Assembly (NCBI GenBank): GCA_051004015.1
Contig: JBPCKT010000042.1
Coordinates: forward strand, 26,712-90,711
DNA: 64,000 bases
Origin: SXOA01 sp051004015
GTDB lineage: Bacteria; Planctomycetota; Planctomycetia; Pirellulales; Pirellulaceae
Direction of reading: 5' to 3'
Numbering within the stretch: the stretch's first letter is position 1; each line of letters begins with the position of its first letter. Below the pieces are notes generated by a model that worked only from the letters and a program-made list of their open reading frames with translations, had not been told where the DNA came from and searched no databases. A program made the position numbers and the translations under genes. Shown here in pieces: positions 16,321-26,900 of the stretch.

Positions 16321-17583
16321 TCACTTCTTCACCGCCCCCACCGCTCCCTCCTGCAACTCTCGCCGCAGGTCGCTGGCGTCCGCGTTGGGCAGGCCGGTGC
16401 GCTGGATGAGGAGGATGATGAAGAGGTCTTTTTCGGGGTCGAGCCACGCCTGCGTGCCGAATGCACCGCCGTGGCCGTAGGTTCCCTTGGACATCATCGC
16501 GTGGACCCCTTGCGGCTCTTTGGTCACCGCCCAGCCGAAGCCAAAGCCCATGCCGGGGGTGAAGCCGCATTGCAGGTCGCCGGTTTGCAGGCTGGTCATC
16601 TGCTTGATGGCGGCTGGGGAGAGAATTTGCCGGCCACTTTTTCCGCCGGAGGAGGGGCCGGCCAACATCATCTGATAGAGCCTGGCCAGGTCACCGGCGG
16701 TGGAGAACAGGCCCCCGGCGGGAATCGGATGGCGGGCTCCCTTCGTCGGACCGATGAGCTGATACCCCACGTCGTTCAGTTTTCCCTCCTTGAATTCATA
16801 CAGCCCCGCCAGCCGCTTGAGTTGCTCTTCGGACGGATAGGGAGTGGTGTCGTTCATGCCCAGCGGCTGAAAGATTCGCTCGCTGAGAAAGACTTCGTAG
16901 GGCCGGCCGCTGACGACTTCGATGATGCGCCCGAGGGTATCGATGCCGGCGTTGCAGTACGCCCACTTGCTCCCCGGCGGAAAATCCAGTGGCCGCTGCG
17001 ACTGCATAGCCGTTACTTCCGCCAGATTGTAATTCCGTTTGAAGTACAGGTCCGAAAGGCCCGCCGGAAAGCCGCCGGGAAGGCCGGAAGTGTGCGTCAG
17101 GAGATCCCGCAAGGTGATGGGGCGGTCGGGCTTTTTGAGGGTCAGCTTGTCCCCCGAGCGGCTGTCGATGAGGAGTTGCCCCTTGAATTCCGGCAGGTAT
17201 TTTTCCACTGGGTCTTCCACGGATAGCTTCCCCTCGTCCTGCAAAATCATGATGCCTATGGCTGTAATCGGCTTGGTCATGGAAGCGATGCGGAAGAGGG
17301 CGTTCTTGGGGAGCGGCTGGTCGCTCTCCAAATGCTGTTTGCCGAGCGCCTCGTGCAAGACGACTCCCTTGCTGCTGCCGACGACAATCACCGCCCCCGC
17401 CACCTGGCTGGGACCGGCATCGTCCACGAACTTCTGCATCTTGCCGCGAATGGCGGCGAGTTTTTCGGCGTCGAAATCCGTGGCGGAGAGATTGACGACG
17501 GAAGATAGGAGGGAGAAGAGAACGGCGGAGGCGAAGAGGGGGAGGCGCATGGGGAGTCTCATAGAGGTGACGAAAGGCTTCAT
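16321..17583 (-). CDS. Serine hydrolase, beta-lactamase class C/esterase family, exported
   Basis: 420 residues with an N-terminal signal sequence (hydrophobic core LPLFASAVLFSLLSSVV, likely cut after NLSA). The three active-site elements of the class C/EstB fold are present: SMTK (S-x-x-K) in FRIASMTKPITAIG, the Y-x-N motif in WAYCNAGID, and HGG in YGHGGAFGTQAW. Such proteins act as esterases, D-aminopeptidases or beta-lactamases; the LPSG-rich loop and FGFGWAV are more like esterase EstB. I use the ATG at 17583; the ATG at 17562 would still leave a signal peptide. Confidence 0.85.
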   Translation of the reverse strand: MKPFVTSMRLPMRLPLFASAVLFSLLSSVVNLSATDFDAEKLAAIRGKMQKFVDDAGPSQVAGAVIVVGSSKGVVLHEALGKQHLESDQPLPKNALFRIASMTKPITAIGIMILQDEGKLSVEDPVEKYLPEFKGQLLIDSRSGDKLTLKKPDRPITLRDLLTHTSGLPGGFPAGLSDLYFKRNYNLAEVTAMQSQRPLDFPPGSKWAYCNAGIDTLGRIIEVVSGRPYEVFLSERIFQPLGMNDTTPYPSEEQLKRLAGLYEFKEGKLNDVGYQLIGPTKGARHPIPAGGLFSTAGDLARLYQMMLAGPSSGGKSGRQILSPAAIKQMTSLQTGDLQCGFTPGMGFGFGWAVTKEPQGVHAMMSKGTYGHGGAFGTQAWLDPEKDLFIILLIQRTGLPNADASDLRRELQEGAVGAVKK

Positions 17584-17650
17584 TGCAAACAAGCGGTATC
17601 GGTAGAGAATCAGGATTGAGGCGGTGGGTCAAGTATGAGGTGGAAAATAT

Positions 17651-17682
17651 GGGTGGCACGCCCACGGCTTTGCGTGGGCGTG
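17651..17682. repeat. Hairpin repeat family R1, copy C
   Basis: GGGTGG, then perfect stem CACGCCCACG (17657-17666), loop GCTTTG, stem CGTGGGCGTG (17673-17682). It lies between the divergent serine hydrolase and 2-oxoglutarate dehydrogenase genes. Confidence 0.8.
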
Positions 17683-17720
17683 GTTAAACGTCGCCACCCT
17701 CATCATCGTTCCCGCCCGAC

Positions 17721-17726
17721 TATAAT
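17721..17726 (+). promoter_or_regulatory. -10 hexamer before sucA
   Basis: A consensus TATAAT ends seven bases before the sucA ATG, so initiation would fall within a base of the start codon. No clear -35 is seen 17 bases upstream. Confidence 0.45.
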
Positions 17727-17733
17727 AGTGCTC

Positions 17734-20535
17734 ATGCCAGCGGAGTACCAAATCGATAGCAGTAGCGCTCCTTATGTCGAGGAGCTGCTGCAGGAATATT
17801 TGCGGGAGCCGGCGAAGGTGTCGCCGGAATGGCAGGGATATTTTGAGGCTCTGCTGCAACAGGACCCGGGATTGCGTCAGCGGGCGAACGGCCACGCAGC
17901 GCGGACAACGAGTCTATTCCATCTGCCAAAGAGTAGTAATGGCCAGACTGCGGCGGCAGCTCCAACAGGGGGCTCGGACGAAGAGCTGTTCCAGGAGCGA
18001 GCTACGCGGCTGATTGAAGCCTACCGCGATTACGGCTTCTCCGCCGCGAAGCTCAGCCCTTTTGGATTCGACATCGCTCCGCGGCAGGAACTGGAGTTAA
18101 GCAGCGTCGGCCTGTCGGAAGGCGACCTTGCGCGGCTCTTTCCCTCTCCCTTTCCGTCGCGGCCGGGACGGATTTCCTTGAAGGATTGCCTGACGCGGCT
18201 CCGCGAAGTCTATTGCGGCACGATCGGCCTGGAGCTCCGCCACATCGACGACGGCCCGATGCGCAACTGGCTGACCCAGAGGATGGAAGCGGCAGCGGAG
18301 CCGCTGACTCCCGAGGCGCAGCAGAAAATCTTGCAGCGGCTGACGGAGGCGTACGTCTTTGAGGAATTCCTACGGCACAAGTACACCGGCGCAAAAGTCT
18401 TCTCGCTGGAAGGGGCCGAAGTGCTGATTCCGCTCTTGGACGTGGCCATTGAGCGGGCTGCCGATCAGGGCGTGGCTGAAGTTGTCCTGGCAATGGCACA
18501 CCGCGGGCGGCTGAACGTGCTGGCCAACACCATCGGCAAGCCGCCGCGAGAAATCTTCCGCGAGTTCGACGACCCGCCGCAACAGGACGGCCGCGGCTTC
18601 GCCGACGTGAAGTATCACCTCGGCTTCAGTGGCGACTGGCAGGGAGAGGGGGGCAAGAAAGTGCATCTCTCCCTCTGCTTCAATCCCAGCCATTTGGAAT
18701 TTGTGAATCCTGTAGCCTTGGGACGAATGCGGGCCAAGCAGGACCGGGTCGCCGACGCCGCCCGCCGCACCGGCATGACAATCCTCGTCCACGGCGATGC
18801 GGCCTTCCCCGGCGAAGGCGTAACCCAGGAGACGCTCATCCTGGCCCAGCTCGCCGGCTATACAACCGGCGGCACGCTGCATGTCATCGTCAACAATCAG
18901 ATTGGCTTCACGACCGGGCCGGAAGAGGGGCGATCCACCCGGAATTCCGGCGACGTGGCCAAGATGCTGCCGATTCCGATTTTCCATGTCAACGGCGAGG
19001 ATCCGGAGGCGGTGGCGCGGGTGGTCCGCATCGCGATGGATTTCCGCCACGAGTTTCAGCGGGACGCGCTCATCGACCTGCACTGCTACCGCCGTTTCGG
19101 CCACAACGAAGCCGACGAGCCGGCCTTCACGCAGCCGCTGCTTTACAAAGCCATCCGCCAGCGGCCGAACATCAGCGAGCTCTACCGGCAGCAGCTTGTC
19201 GAGCAAAAACGCATCGAGAAGGAACAGGGAGAACAGCTAGCCAGCGGGCAGCGGGACTTGATGCGCCGCGAATTCGAACTCGCCAAGCAAGAGGACCCAT
19301 CGCAGCAGAGCGCCCATCCCGTTGGACTGTGGGACGGCTTTCAAGGCGGAAAGGAACCGCCGCGGAGCGATGACGGCACGGCGGTCAAAATCGAAATCCT
19401 CCGGGAGCTGCTGGGGAAAATCTCGCAAACGCCTGAGGGCTTTCACGTTCATCCCAAGCTGACCAAACACCTGGAACAGCGGAGGAAGATGGCCACCGGC
19501 GAAGTGCCGCTGGACTGGGCGACGGCGGAGGCATTGGCCTTCGCTTCGCTGGCCGTGGAAGGGCACGGCGTCCGTCTCTCCGGGCAGGACAGCCAGCGCG
19601 GCACCTTCAGCCAGCGGCACTCCGTGCTGCATGACGCGGAAAACGGGCGGCGGCATTCCATCTTTTCAAACCTGGCTCCCAAGCAAGCGGCGGTGGACAT
19701 TATCAACAGCCCGCTTAATGAAGCCGGCGTGCTCGGCTTTGACTACGGCTACAGCCTGGATGCCCCGGAGGCGCTGGTGATGTGGGAGGCGCAGTTCGGC
19801 GATTTCTGCAACGCGGCTCAGGTCATCATCGACCAGTTCATCGCCACGGCGGAAGTAAAGTGGCGGCGACTGAGCGGCCTGGTCATGCTGCTGCCGCACG
19901 CGTGGGAGGGACAAGGGCCGGAACATTCCAGCGCCCGGCTGGAGCGGTTTCTGGCTCTCGCCGTCGGCGATAATATCCAAATTCTCAATCCCACGACGCC
20001 GGCTCAGTACTTTCACGCCTTGCGGCGGCAGGTCATCCGCAAATGGCGCAAGCCGCTGGTGGTCCTGACGCCCAAAAGCCTGCTGCGTGACAAGCGGGCG
20101 GTTTCTTCGCTGGAAGAGCTATCCGCCGGCAGTTTCCGCCGCATCATCGCCGACCAGCGGAAACCAAATTCCCCCACGAGTCGCATTCTGCTGTGCAGCG
20201 GCAAGGTCTATTTCGCCTTGGCGGAAGCCCGCGACGAGCAGCACGCCGACGTAGCCGTTCTGCGGGTCGAGCAGCTTTATCCGCTCAAGGACGAGGCGAT
20301 TGCCGCGGCCCTCAAGCCGTATCCGCAAATCACGCCGGTTTACTGGGTGCAGGAAGAGCCGGAGAACATGGGGGCCTGGCCGTACCTGCGGCGGCGGTTC
20401 GGCGAATGGCTGCTCGGTCGCTATCCGCTGGAGACAATCGCCCGTCCCACTTCCGCCAGCCCCGCCGCCGGCAGCAAGCGCCAGCATCTAGCCGAACAGG
20501 AAGAATTGCTTCGGCGGGCGCTGGCGGGAAAGTAA
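17734..20535 (+). CDS. sucA: 2-oxoglutarate dehydrogenase E1 component
   Basis: Thiamine-diphosphate-dependent decarboxylation of 2-oxoglutarate in the TCA cycle. 933 residues, normal for SucA. The N-terminal motif SSAPYVEELLQEYLREP is the segment that docks to E2. Then come KVFSLEGAEVLIPLLD, the conserved MAHRGRLNVLAN, GDAAFPGEGVTQETL, NNQIGFTT, NGEDPEAV, RRFGHNEADEPAFTQP, and in the C-terminal pyrimidine domain SGQDSQRGTFSQRH, FDYGYSLDAPEALVMWEAQFGDF and QEEPENMGAW. I start at the ATG at 17734; codons back to 17635 lie in a repeat. No sucB or lpd is adjacent, so the complex is encoded at dispersed sites. Confidence 0.95.
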   Translation: MPAEYQIDSSSAPYVEELLQEYLREPAKVSPEWQGYFEALLQQDPGLRQRANGHAARTTSLFHLPKSSNGQTAAAAPTGGSDEELFQERATRLIEAYRDYGFSAAKLSPFGFDIAPRQELELSSVGLSEGDLARLFPSPFPSRPGRISLKDCLTRLREVYCGTIGLELRHIDDGPMRNWLTQRMEAAAEPLTPEAQQKILQRLTEAYVFEEFLRHKYTGAKVFSLEGAEVLIPLLDVAIERAADQGVAEVVLAMAHRGRLNVLANTIGKPPREIFREFDDPPQQDGRGFADVKYHLGFSGDWQGEGGKKVHLSLCFNPSHLEFVNPVALGRMRAKQDRVADAARRTGMTILVHGDAAFPGEGVTQETLILAQLAGYTTGGTLHVIVNNQIGFTTGPEEGRSTRNSGDVAKMLPIPIFHVNGEDPEAVARVVRIAMDFRHEFQRDALIDLHCYRRFGHNEADEPAFTQPLLYKAIRQRPNISELYRQQLVEQKRIEKEQGEQLASGQRDLMRREFELAKQEDPSQQSAHPVGLWDGFQGGKEPPRSDDGTAVKIEILRELLGKISQTPEGFHVHPKLTKHLEQRRKMATGEVPLDWATAEALAFASLAVEGHGVRLSGQDSQRGTFSQRHSVLHDAENGRRHSIFSNLAPKQAAVDIINSPLNEAGVLGFDYGYSLDAPEALVMWEAQFGDFCNAAQVIIDQFIATAEVKWRRLSGLVMLLPHAWEGQGPEHSSARLERFLALAVGDNIQILNPTTPAQYFHALRRQVIRKWRKPLVVLTPKSLLRDKRAVSSLEELSAGSFRRIIADQRKPNSPTSRILLCSGKVYFALAEARDEQHADVAVLRVEQLYPLKDEAIAAALKPYPQITPVYWVQEEPENMGAWPYLRRRFGEWLLGRYPLETIARPTSASPAAGSKRQHLAEQEELLRRALAGK

Positions 20536-20590
20536 AATCAGTGCGTGCATAGCGCTTGCCATTTGGGGTGATAGCACGAATCGCTAATTC

Positions 20591-21385
20591 ATGAACCTCG
20601 ATGAGGCGTTGGCGGAGATTGCTCAAATCATCCCCGAACTTCCCATGGACCCACTTCAAGCCGACCATACGCCGGAAGCCATTGCCAGGCGTCTGCAAGC
20701 CGCTGGGCATCACAGCTATTTGAGCGACCTGGTGCTGGGGGCGATTGACGGCACCGTCACCACGTTTGCCATTGTCGCCGGCGTCGCGGGGGCGGACCTG
20801 CCCCAGCATGTGGCCATCATTCTCGGCTGCGCCAACATACTGGCGGACGGCTTCAGCATGGCGGCGAGCAATTTTCTCAGCACTCAAGCGCAGCGGCATT
20901 TGGTGGAACAGGTGCGCGAGAACGAGGCCCGCCATATCGACACGGTTCCAGAGGGTGAGCGGGAAGAAATCCGTCAGATCTTCGCAGCCAAGGGGTTTGA
21001 AGGAGATGTCCTGGACCGCATTGTGGAGGTCATTACCCACAACCGTCAGCAATGGATCGACACCATGGTGACCGATGAGCACGGTCTGCAGCTCAGCGGC
21101 CCTTCCCCGTGGCGGGCCGCTGGAGCGACATTTCTCGCCTTTCTGCTGGCCGGCTTTGTGCCGCTGTTCCCGTTCTTCTTGCCCATCACTCGCCAGGGAA
21201 ACACGATTTTTCTATGGAGCACCGTGGCCACAATGATCACGTTCTTCTTGATCGGCGTCGCCAAAGGCCGCGCGCTGGAGCGTTCTCTGCTCCGTTCAGG
21301 GCTGGAGACCTTGGCGGTGGGAGGAGCGGCGGCATTCCTCGCTTACGGCGCGGGAGCCGGCTTGCATGCGATGCTGGGACAATGA
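20591..21385 (+). CDS. VIT1/CCC1-family membrane protein
   Basis: 264 residues with the VIT family pattern: N-terminal YLSDLVLGAIDGTVTTFAIVAGVAGA (first membrane segment), ANILADGFSMAASNFLST, a soluble acidic middle region (ENEARHIDTVPEGEREEIRQIF) and C-terminal segments FLAFLLAGFVPLFPFFLP, TIFLWSTVATMITFFLIGVAKG and GGAAAFLAYGAG. Relatives carry Fe2+ or Mn2+ across membranes. The substrate here is not shown. The gene end overlaps an in-frame extension of the next gene but not its likely start. Confidence 0.8.
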   Translation: MNLDEALAEIAQIIPELPMDPLQADHTPEAIARRLQAAGHHSYLSDLVLGAIDGTVTTFAIVAGVAGADLPQHVAIILGCANILADGFSMAASNFLSTQAQRHLVEQVRENEARHIDTVPEGEREEIRQIFAAKGFEGDVLDRIVEVITHNRQQWIDTMVTDEHGLQLSGPSPWRAAGATFLAFLLAGFVPLFPFFLPITRQGNTIFLWSTVATMITFFLIGVAKGRALERSLLRSGLETLAVGGAAAFLAYGAGAGLHAMLGQ

Positions 21386-21425
21386 TTGGGGTGTGCCACA
21401 CATTCTCATGGTGCGAAAGCGGAAT

Positions 21426-23330
21426 ATGGCCTCAAGCAGCAGCCGGCGGCGGTTTGCCGAATATCGGCAGAGCATTAAGAAGAGTCCACGCCAGAACAAA
21501 GGCGAAGACTCGCCAAACACCGCCGTAACGCCTAGGACGCGTTCGACCGGCCGGCTCTTTCTGCAATTCCTCGGGCTGCTGCGCGGCGAGACAGTTCCCC
21601 TGGTGTTTGCGCTGGCGACGCTCACGCTGGCGACAATCGTTCGTCTTGGGCCGCCCCTCGCCACGAAGGTCGTGATCGATAATGTTCTTTCGGACCGCCC
21701 CCTGCCCACCTGGTTGTCGGAGCGCTGGCAACTGCCGACGGATCGCTTTCAGGTGCTGTATCTGGTTGGCGGCGCGATTGTGGTTCTTTCCCTGCTGGCG
21801 ACAGGCATCCACCTGGTCGGCAGATGGTTTGCCACGAAAGCGGTGAATCGACTGCAGGTGGCCATTCGCCGGCGGGTCTTTGCGCACGCCGTCCGTCTGC
21901 CGCTGCACCGGGTGTATCAGCTTAAGTCGGGAGGCGCAACGAGCCTTCTGCGGGACGACGCGGGGGGAGTCGCCGATCTGGTGTTCAGCCTGCTCTACAA
22001 TCCCTGGCGGGCCATCATTCAGTTGCTGGGCAGCCTGCTGGTGCTGGCCTGGGTCGACTGGCGGATGATGCTCGGCGGGCTGCTCCTCGCTCCGGCAGTC
22101 TATTTTTCCCATCGGACTTGGATCAACCGCATCCGGCCCCTCTACCGGGACATTCGCTCGCGGCGGCAGGATCTGGACGGCCAGACGACCGAGACTTTCG
22201 GCGGGATGCGCGTCGTCCGCACCTATGGTCGGGAGCGGAGCGAAACTGGCCGCTATGTGACCGCGAGCCACGTGATGGCTCGCCAGCAGCTTTTCGTCTG
22301 GCTCTGGACACGGGTCATTGAAGTCATCTGGGAGATCCTCATCCCCCTGGCCACGATGGGTCTGCTACTCTACAGCGGCAGCCGCGTGCTGAGCGGGGAG
22401 CTCACCATTGGCGACGTGACGATGTTTCTGGTGTATCTGACGATGCTGCTCGGTCCGCTGGAAGTGCTGGCCAATAGCGCTACCACCTTTCAAAACGGCC
22501 TGGCCGGTCTGGATCGCGTTCTGGATCTCCTCGCCGAGCCGCAGGAAACTTCGCATACACCTTCCTCGGGCTCACAACCGCCGCCGGCTGTGCAGGGGCG
22601 CATCAGCTTTCGCGGGGTCAGCTTTCATTACCCTGGCTCGGAGCAGCTTGTGCTCAAAGACATCCATCTGGAGGTCGAGGCCGGCGCGATGGTCGCGCTC
22701 GTCGGCCCCAGCGGAGCAGGCAAGACCACGATTTGCAACCTGGTGGCCCGCTTCTATGAGCCGACTGAGGGGCAGCTCTGCCTGGACGGACAGGATGTGC
22801 GGGAGATTCCCATTGAGCACTATCGTCGCTTGCTCGGCATCGTCGAGCAGGATGTCTTTCTGTTCGACGGCACGATTGCCGAAAACATCGCTTACGCACG
22901 GCGGAATGCGACTTCCAGCGAGATTGAGGAAGCGGCACGGGCCGCCAACGCGGACAACTTCATCCGCCAGTTTGAGCTGGGCTACGAGACGCTGATCGGC
23001 GAGCGCGGCGTGCGGCTCAGCGGAGGGCAGCGGCAGCGGCTGGCCATCGCCCGGGCCGTGCTGGCGAATCCCCGCATCCTGATCCTGGATGAAGCGACGA
23101 GCAATCTGGATAGCGAAAGCGAGCGGCTGATCCACGCCAGCCTGGAGCAAGTGATGCAGCAGCGGACATCGCTCGTGATCGCGCACCGCCTCAGCACCAT
23201 CATTCGCGCGGACAAGATCGTTGTTGTGGAAGGAGGCCGCATCGTCGAAAGCGGCACTCACGCGGAGCTGATGGCGCGCTCCGGCCGGTATCGCCACATG
23301 GTTGAGTTGCAAATGGACTTCGCGCAATGA
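21426..23330 (+). CDS. ABC exporter, fused permease and ATPase (MsbA-like)
   Basis: 634 residues from ATG 21426 (an ATG at 21408 is also possible). A basic N-terminus is followed by six membrane segments between about residues 35 and 330, then a nucleotide-binding domain: Walker A GPSGAGKTT (about 427-435), Q-loop GIVEQDVFLFDGTIAENI, signature LSGGQRQR (about 531), Walker B ILILDEATSNLDS (about 551) and switch His in IAHRLST. The layout fits half-transporter homodimers of the lipid A or multidrug exporter type. The substrate is unknown; lipid A core export is possible but not supported by neighbours. Confidence 0.9.
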   Translation: MASSSSRRRFAEYRQSIKKSPRQNKGEDSPNTAVTPRTRSTGRLFLQFLGLLRGETVPLVFALATLTLATIVRLGPPLATKVVIDNVLSDRPLPTWLSERWQLPTDRFQVLYLVGGAIVVLSLLATGIHLVGRWFATKAVNRLQVAIRRRVFAHAVRLPLHRVYQLKSGGATSLLRDDAGGVADLVFSLLYNPWRAIIQLLGSLLVLAWVDWRMMLGGLLLAPAVYFSHRTWINRIRPLYRDIRSRRQDLDGQTTETFGGMRVVRTYGRERSETGRYVTASHVMARQQLFVWLWTRVIEVIWEILIPLATMGLLLYSGSRVLSGELTIGDVTMFLVYLTMLLGPLEVLANSATTFQNGLAGLDRVLDLLAEPQETSHTPSSGSQPPPAVQGRISFRGVSFHYPGSEQLVLKDIHLEVEAGAMVALVGPSGAGKTTICNLVARFYEPTEGQLCLDGQDVREIPIEHYRRLLGIVEQDVFLFDGTIAENIAYARRNATSSEIEEAARAANADNFIRQFELGYETLIGERGVRLSGGQRQRLAIARAVLANPRILILDEATSNLDSESERLIHASLEQVMQQRTSLVIAHRLSTIIRADKIVVVEGGRIVESGTHAELMARSGRYRHMVELQMDFAQ

Positions 23331-23973
23331 GAGAAGTGTCGCCCGTTGGGATCCAGCCTCCAATCACCAACCATCCTAAACTTCCTATTTTTCAGCCGAT
23401 GCATTGCCAGCACCGCAGGCACGCTCTTCGCGGCGAATTTGCCGACCCAGAAAAATTCCTTTGCCGCAAACTCTTGCGGGTCAAGCGATTCAAAAGAGAT
23501 TCGACTTGCATGAAGGTTTTTCGGCGCGGGATGTTTTGCTGCTCTTTCACGAACGAGAAAAGTTTTTTGGTAATTCGTGTGATAGCTTATTGAACTTTCT
23601 TCGCGGGCTCCGTATAAAGACACGCCACATAGATCATCCCGGAGAGGATGGCAGTAACGAACAGGGCAGGTTCCGCGAAGTGAAACTCGCAATCGCGAGT
23701 GGAAGCAACGCCTCCAGCCCAAGCGGCGAATCAGACGCGCCGCACGAATCGCCGCTCATGGATTTGGAAGATGCGGCGATGATGCCAGTTCGCACGATGT
23801 GATGGGCGGCCGCGGGCCACGGGGCTCCGCGGTCGATCGCTCGTCCTCTAACAGGCGCTAAGTGCCCAGCGCCAACCCTGTCTGCCGTTTCCAGCGCTAG
23901 AGATTCCGTGCGCAGGAGGCGGCTTCGTACTTCACCGGCGACATTCGTCGCCAAACTCGAAGGAGACTTTCGC
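23331..23973. other. Long non-coding stretch upstream of the surface protein
   Basis: 643 bases with no open frame I can support on either strand. The first half is AT-rich; the second contains the promoter at 23590-23618 and leads to the AAGGAG site at 23960-23965. The transcribed leader would be about 350 bases, long enough for regulation, but I recognise no riboswitch. Confidence 0.5.
23590..23618 (+). promoter_or_regulatory. Sigma-70-type promoter upstream of the surface protein
   Basis: TTGAAC (23590-23595) and TATAAA (23613-23618) with 17 bases between them. The predicted leader to the ATG at 23974 is about 350 bases. Confidence 0.55.
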
Positions 23974-26900
23974 ATGCAGAAGTCGAAGAAAAACCAAGGT
24001 ACTCTCCGCGGCAAGACCGCCCGCCGCAACACCAGCCGCCGCAACTTCCTGCGGATAGAACGGCTGGAAGACCGCATGGTGCTGACTGGCGCAGCCCCGA
24101 TTGCATTCAACGATTCGTTCCACACGTTGCCCGACCAGACGCTGGAAATTTCCGCGCCGGGAATTCTGGCCAACGATACCGACGCGGAAGGGGACGCACT
24201 TTCCGCGGTCCTCTTCTCCGGCCCAGCCCATGGGTCGCTCACCCTCGATCCCGCCGGCAGCTTCAGTTACACGCCGGAAGCCGGCTTCGCGGGGATTGAC
24301 AGTTTCATGTACAGGGCCGCGGAAGATACGGGGCACAGCCAACTCGCCGCCGTCACGCTCCGCGTGGGTACTGGCAGCCCGCCTGTCTCGCAAGACGACA
24401 ACGTAACTGTCAATGAAGACGAGGTCCTGACAGTTCCCGCCCCCGCGGGCGTGCTCCACAATGACAGCGACCCCGACGGCGACCCCATGACGGCAGCGCT
24501 CGTCACGGGGCCGGCGAATGGGACCGTTTCACTCGCCGAGGATGGCTCCTTCGTCTACACGCCGGCAGCCAACTTTCACGGGACTGATAGCTTTATCTAT
24601 CAGGCCAGCGATGGAACCGGCACCGGAAACCTGGCCACCGTCAGCATCACGGTGAGCAGCATTAACGACAAGCCGGTCGCCAGCAACGATGCCTTTAGCC
24701 TGGACGAGGACACTCCGCTTTCGATTCCCGGTCCCGGAGTGACGGGCAACGATAGCGACGCCGATGGTGATCCACTCACGGCCACCATGGTCAGCGGACC
24801 ACTCCACGGCTCGCTGAGCCTCGCGGCGGACGGCTCGTTCACTTATACCCCCGCCGAGAACTTCCACGGCGTGGATGGGTTCAGCTACCTGGTGAGCGAC
24901 GGTGCTTCGCTGAGCAGCGTGGCGACGGTCACTCTGGAGGTGAACTCCGTCAACGACGGGCCGATCGCGGCCGGCGATGAGTACACAACGGAAGAAGACA
25001 CCCCGCTGATCGTGGATGCCGCTCTGGGAGTGATGGGCAATGACTCGGACGGGGATGGGGACAGCCTCATCGCGTCGCTCGTCAGTGGCCCGGCTCACGG
25101 GGCGCTCACGCTGAATGCCGACGGCTCTTTTGAATACACGCCGGAGGCTAATTTCAACGGCGCGGATAGCTTCAGCTACGTGGTGAGCGACGGCACGACC
25201 GAAAGCAATGTCGCCAACGTCACGCTCAACGTCAGTGCCGTCAACGACGGCCCGCTGGCGGTGAATGACGAGTACACGATCGACGAGGACACGTCGCTCA
25301 CGCTCCCCGCGCCCGGCATCCTTGGCAATGATTCGGACCCCGAAGCGGACCCGCTGGCCGCCAGTCTGGTCAGCGGCCCGCTGCACGGCACTCTTTCGCT
25401 GAATGCCGACGGTTCGTTGAGTTACACGCCGGAGGCCAACTTCAACGGCACCGACGGGTTCAGTTACTTCGTGAGCGACGGTAGTGCCGAAAGCGAGGTG
25501 GCGACGGTCACAATCAACGTGGCATCCGTCGAGGACCCGCCCTTGGCGACGAATGACGAGTATACCACCAATGAGGACACGCCGCTCGCCATCGACGCCG
25601 CGGCCGGCCTGCTGGCGAATGACAGCGATCCGGATAGCAGCAGCCTCACGGTTGCCATGGTTAGCGGCCCCGTGCATGGAACAGTGACTTTGAACGCCGA
25701 CGGATCGTTCAATTACACGCCGAGCGCGGACTTTAACGGAGTGGATGGCTTTAGCTACGTGGTCAGCGACGGCACGCTGGAAAGCGACGTGGCGACGGTT
25801 ACGCTCAACGTGTGCGCCGTGAGCGACGCGCCGCTGGCAACGGACGACGCCTTCGCCACGGAGGAAGACACTCCACTCATCGTCGATGTTGCCGGCAGCG
25901 TGCTGGCCAACGACAGCGACGCCGACGGAGATTCCCTGACCGCGGAACTGGTCACTGGGCCGGCCCACGGCGCGCTGACACTGAATGCGGATGGCTCCTT
26001 CAGCTATTCGCCGGAGGCCAATTTCAGCGGCCAGGACGTCTTCATTTACACGGCCAGCGACGGCTCTCTGACCAGCAATGAGGCGACCGTCACGATCACG
26101 GTCAATCCCACGAATGACGCGCCGGTGGCAACCGCTGACGAATACACCGTTGACGAAGATTCCCCCTTGCATGTCGACGCATCGGGGATCCTCGGCAATG
26201 ACAGCGATCCCGATGGGGATGCTCTGTCCGCGGTGCTTGTCTCCGGTCCCGCCAGCGGAACTTTGACACTCAATTCCGACGGGTCCTTCGACTACGCGCC
26301 GGGAGCCAATTTCAACGGCGACGACACCTTCGTCTACAAGGCCAGCGATGGCTCCTCGGAGAGTGCCGAGACCACCGTCACCATTCACGTCCAGGGGGTG
26401 AATGATGCCCCCGTGGCCGAGGCCGACGCCTATGTGACCGAAGAGGACACGCCACTGACGATTGCCGCGCCCGGAGTGCTCGCCAACGATAGCGATATCG
26501 ATGGTGACTCCCTCTCGGCGATTCTGGTGAACGGCCCGGCTCATGGAACCGTGTCGCTGGAAGCCGATGGTTCGCTCACCTACACACCGGAGGCGAATTT
26601 CAATGGCAGCGATTCGTTCACCTACAAGGCGAGCGACGGCTCTTTGGAAAGCGCCGAGACCACGGTCAGCATCACGGTCGTTTCTGTAACCGATGAGCCG
26701 CTGCCGAACAGCGACGCCTATAGCACGGGCGAGGACGTCACCCTGACCGCTTCAGCCGCGATGGGAGTCCTGGCGAATGACTTCGATCCGCAGGATTTGC
26801 CGCTCACGGCGGAACTGGTTAGCGGCCCCGCGAATGGGACGCTGACCCTCAATGCCGATGGCTCGTTCTCGTATACGCCGAGCGCCCATTACTACGGGAC

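Noticed and set aside
24529..26544. Long minus-strand open frame (671 codons) opposite the surface protein
   Set aside because: Its repeats only mirror the tandem repeats of the real gene on the other strand.
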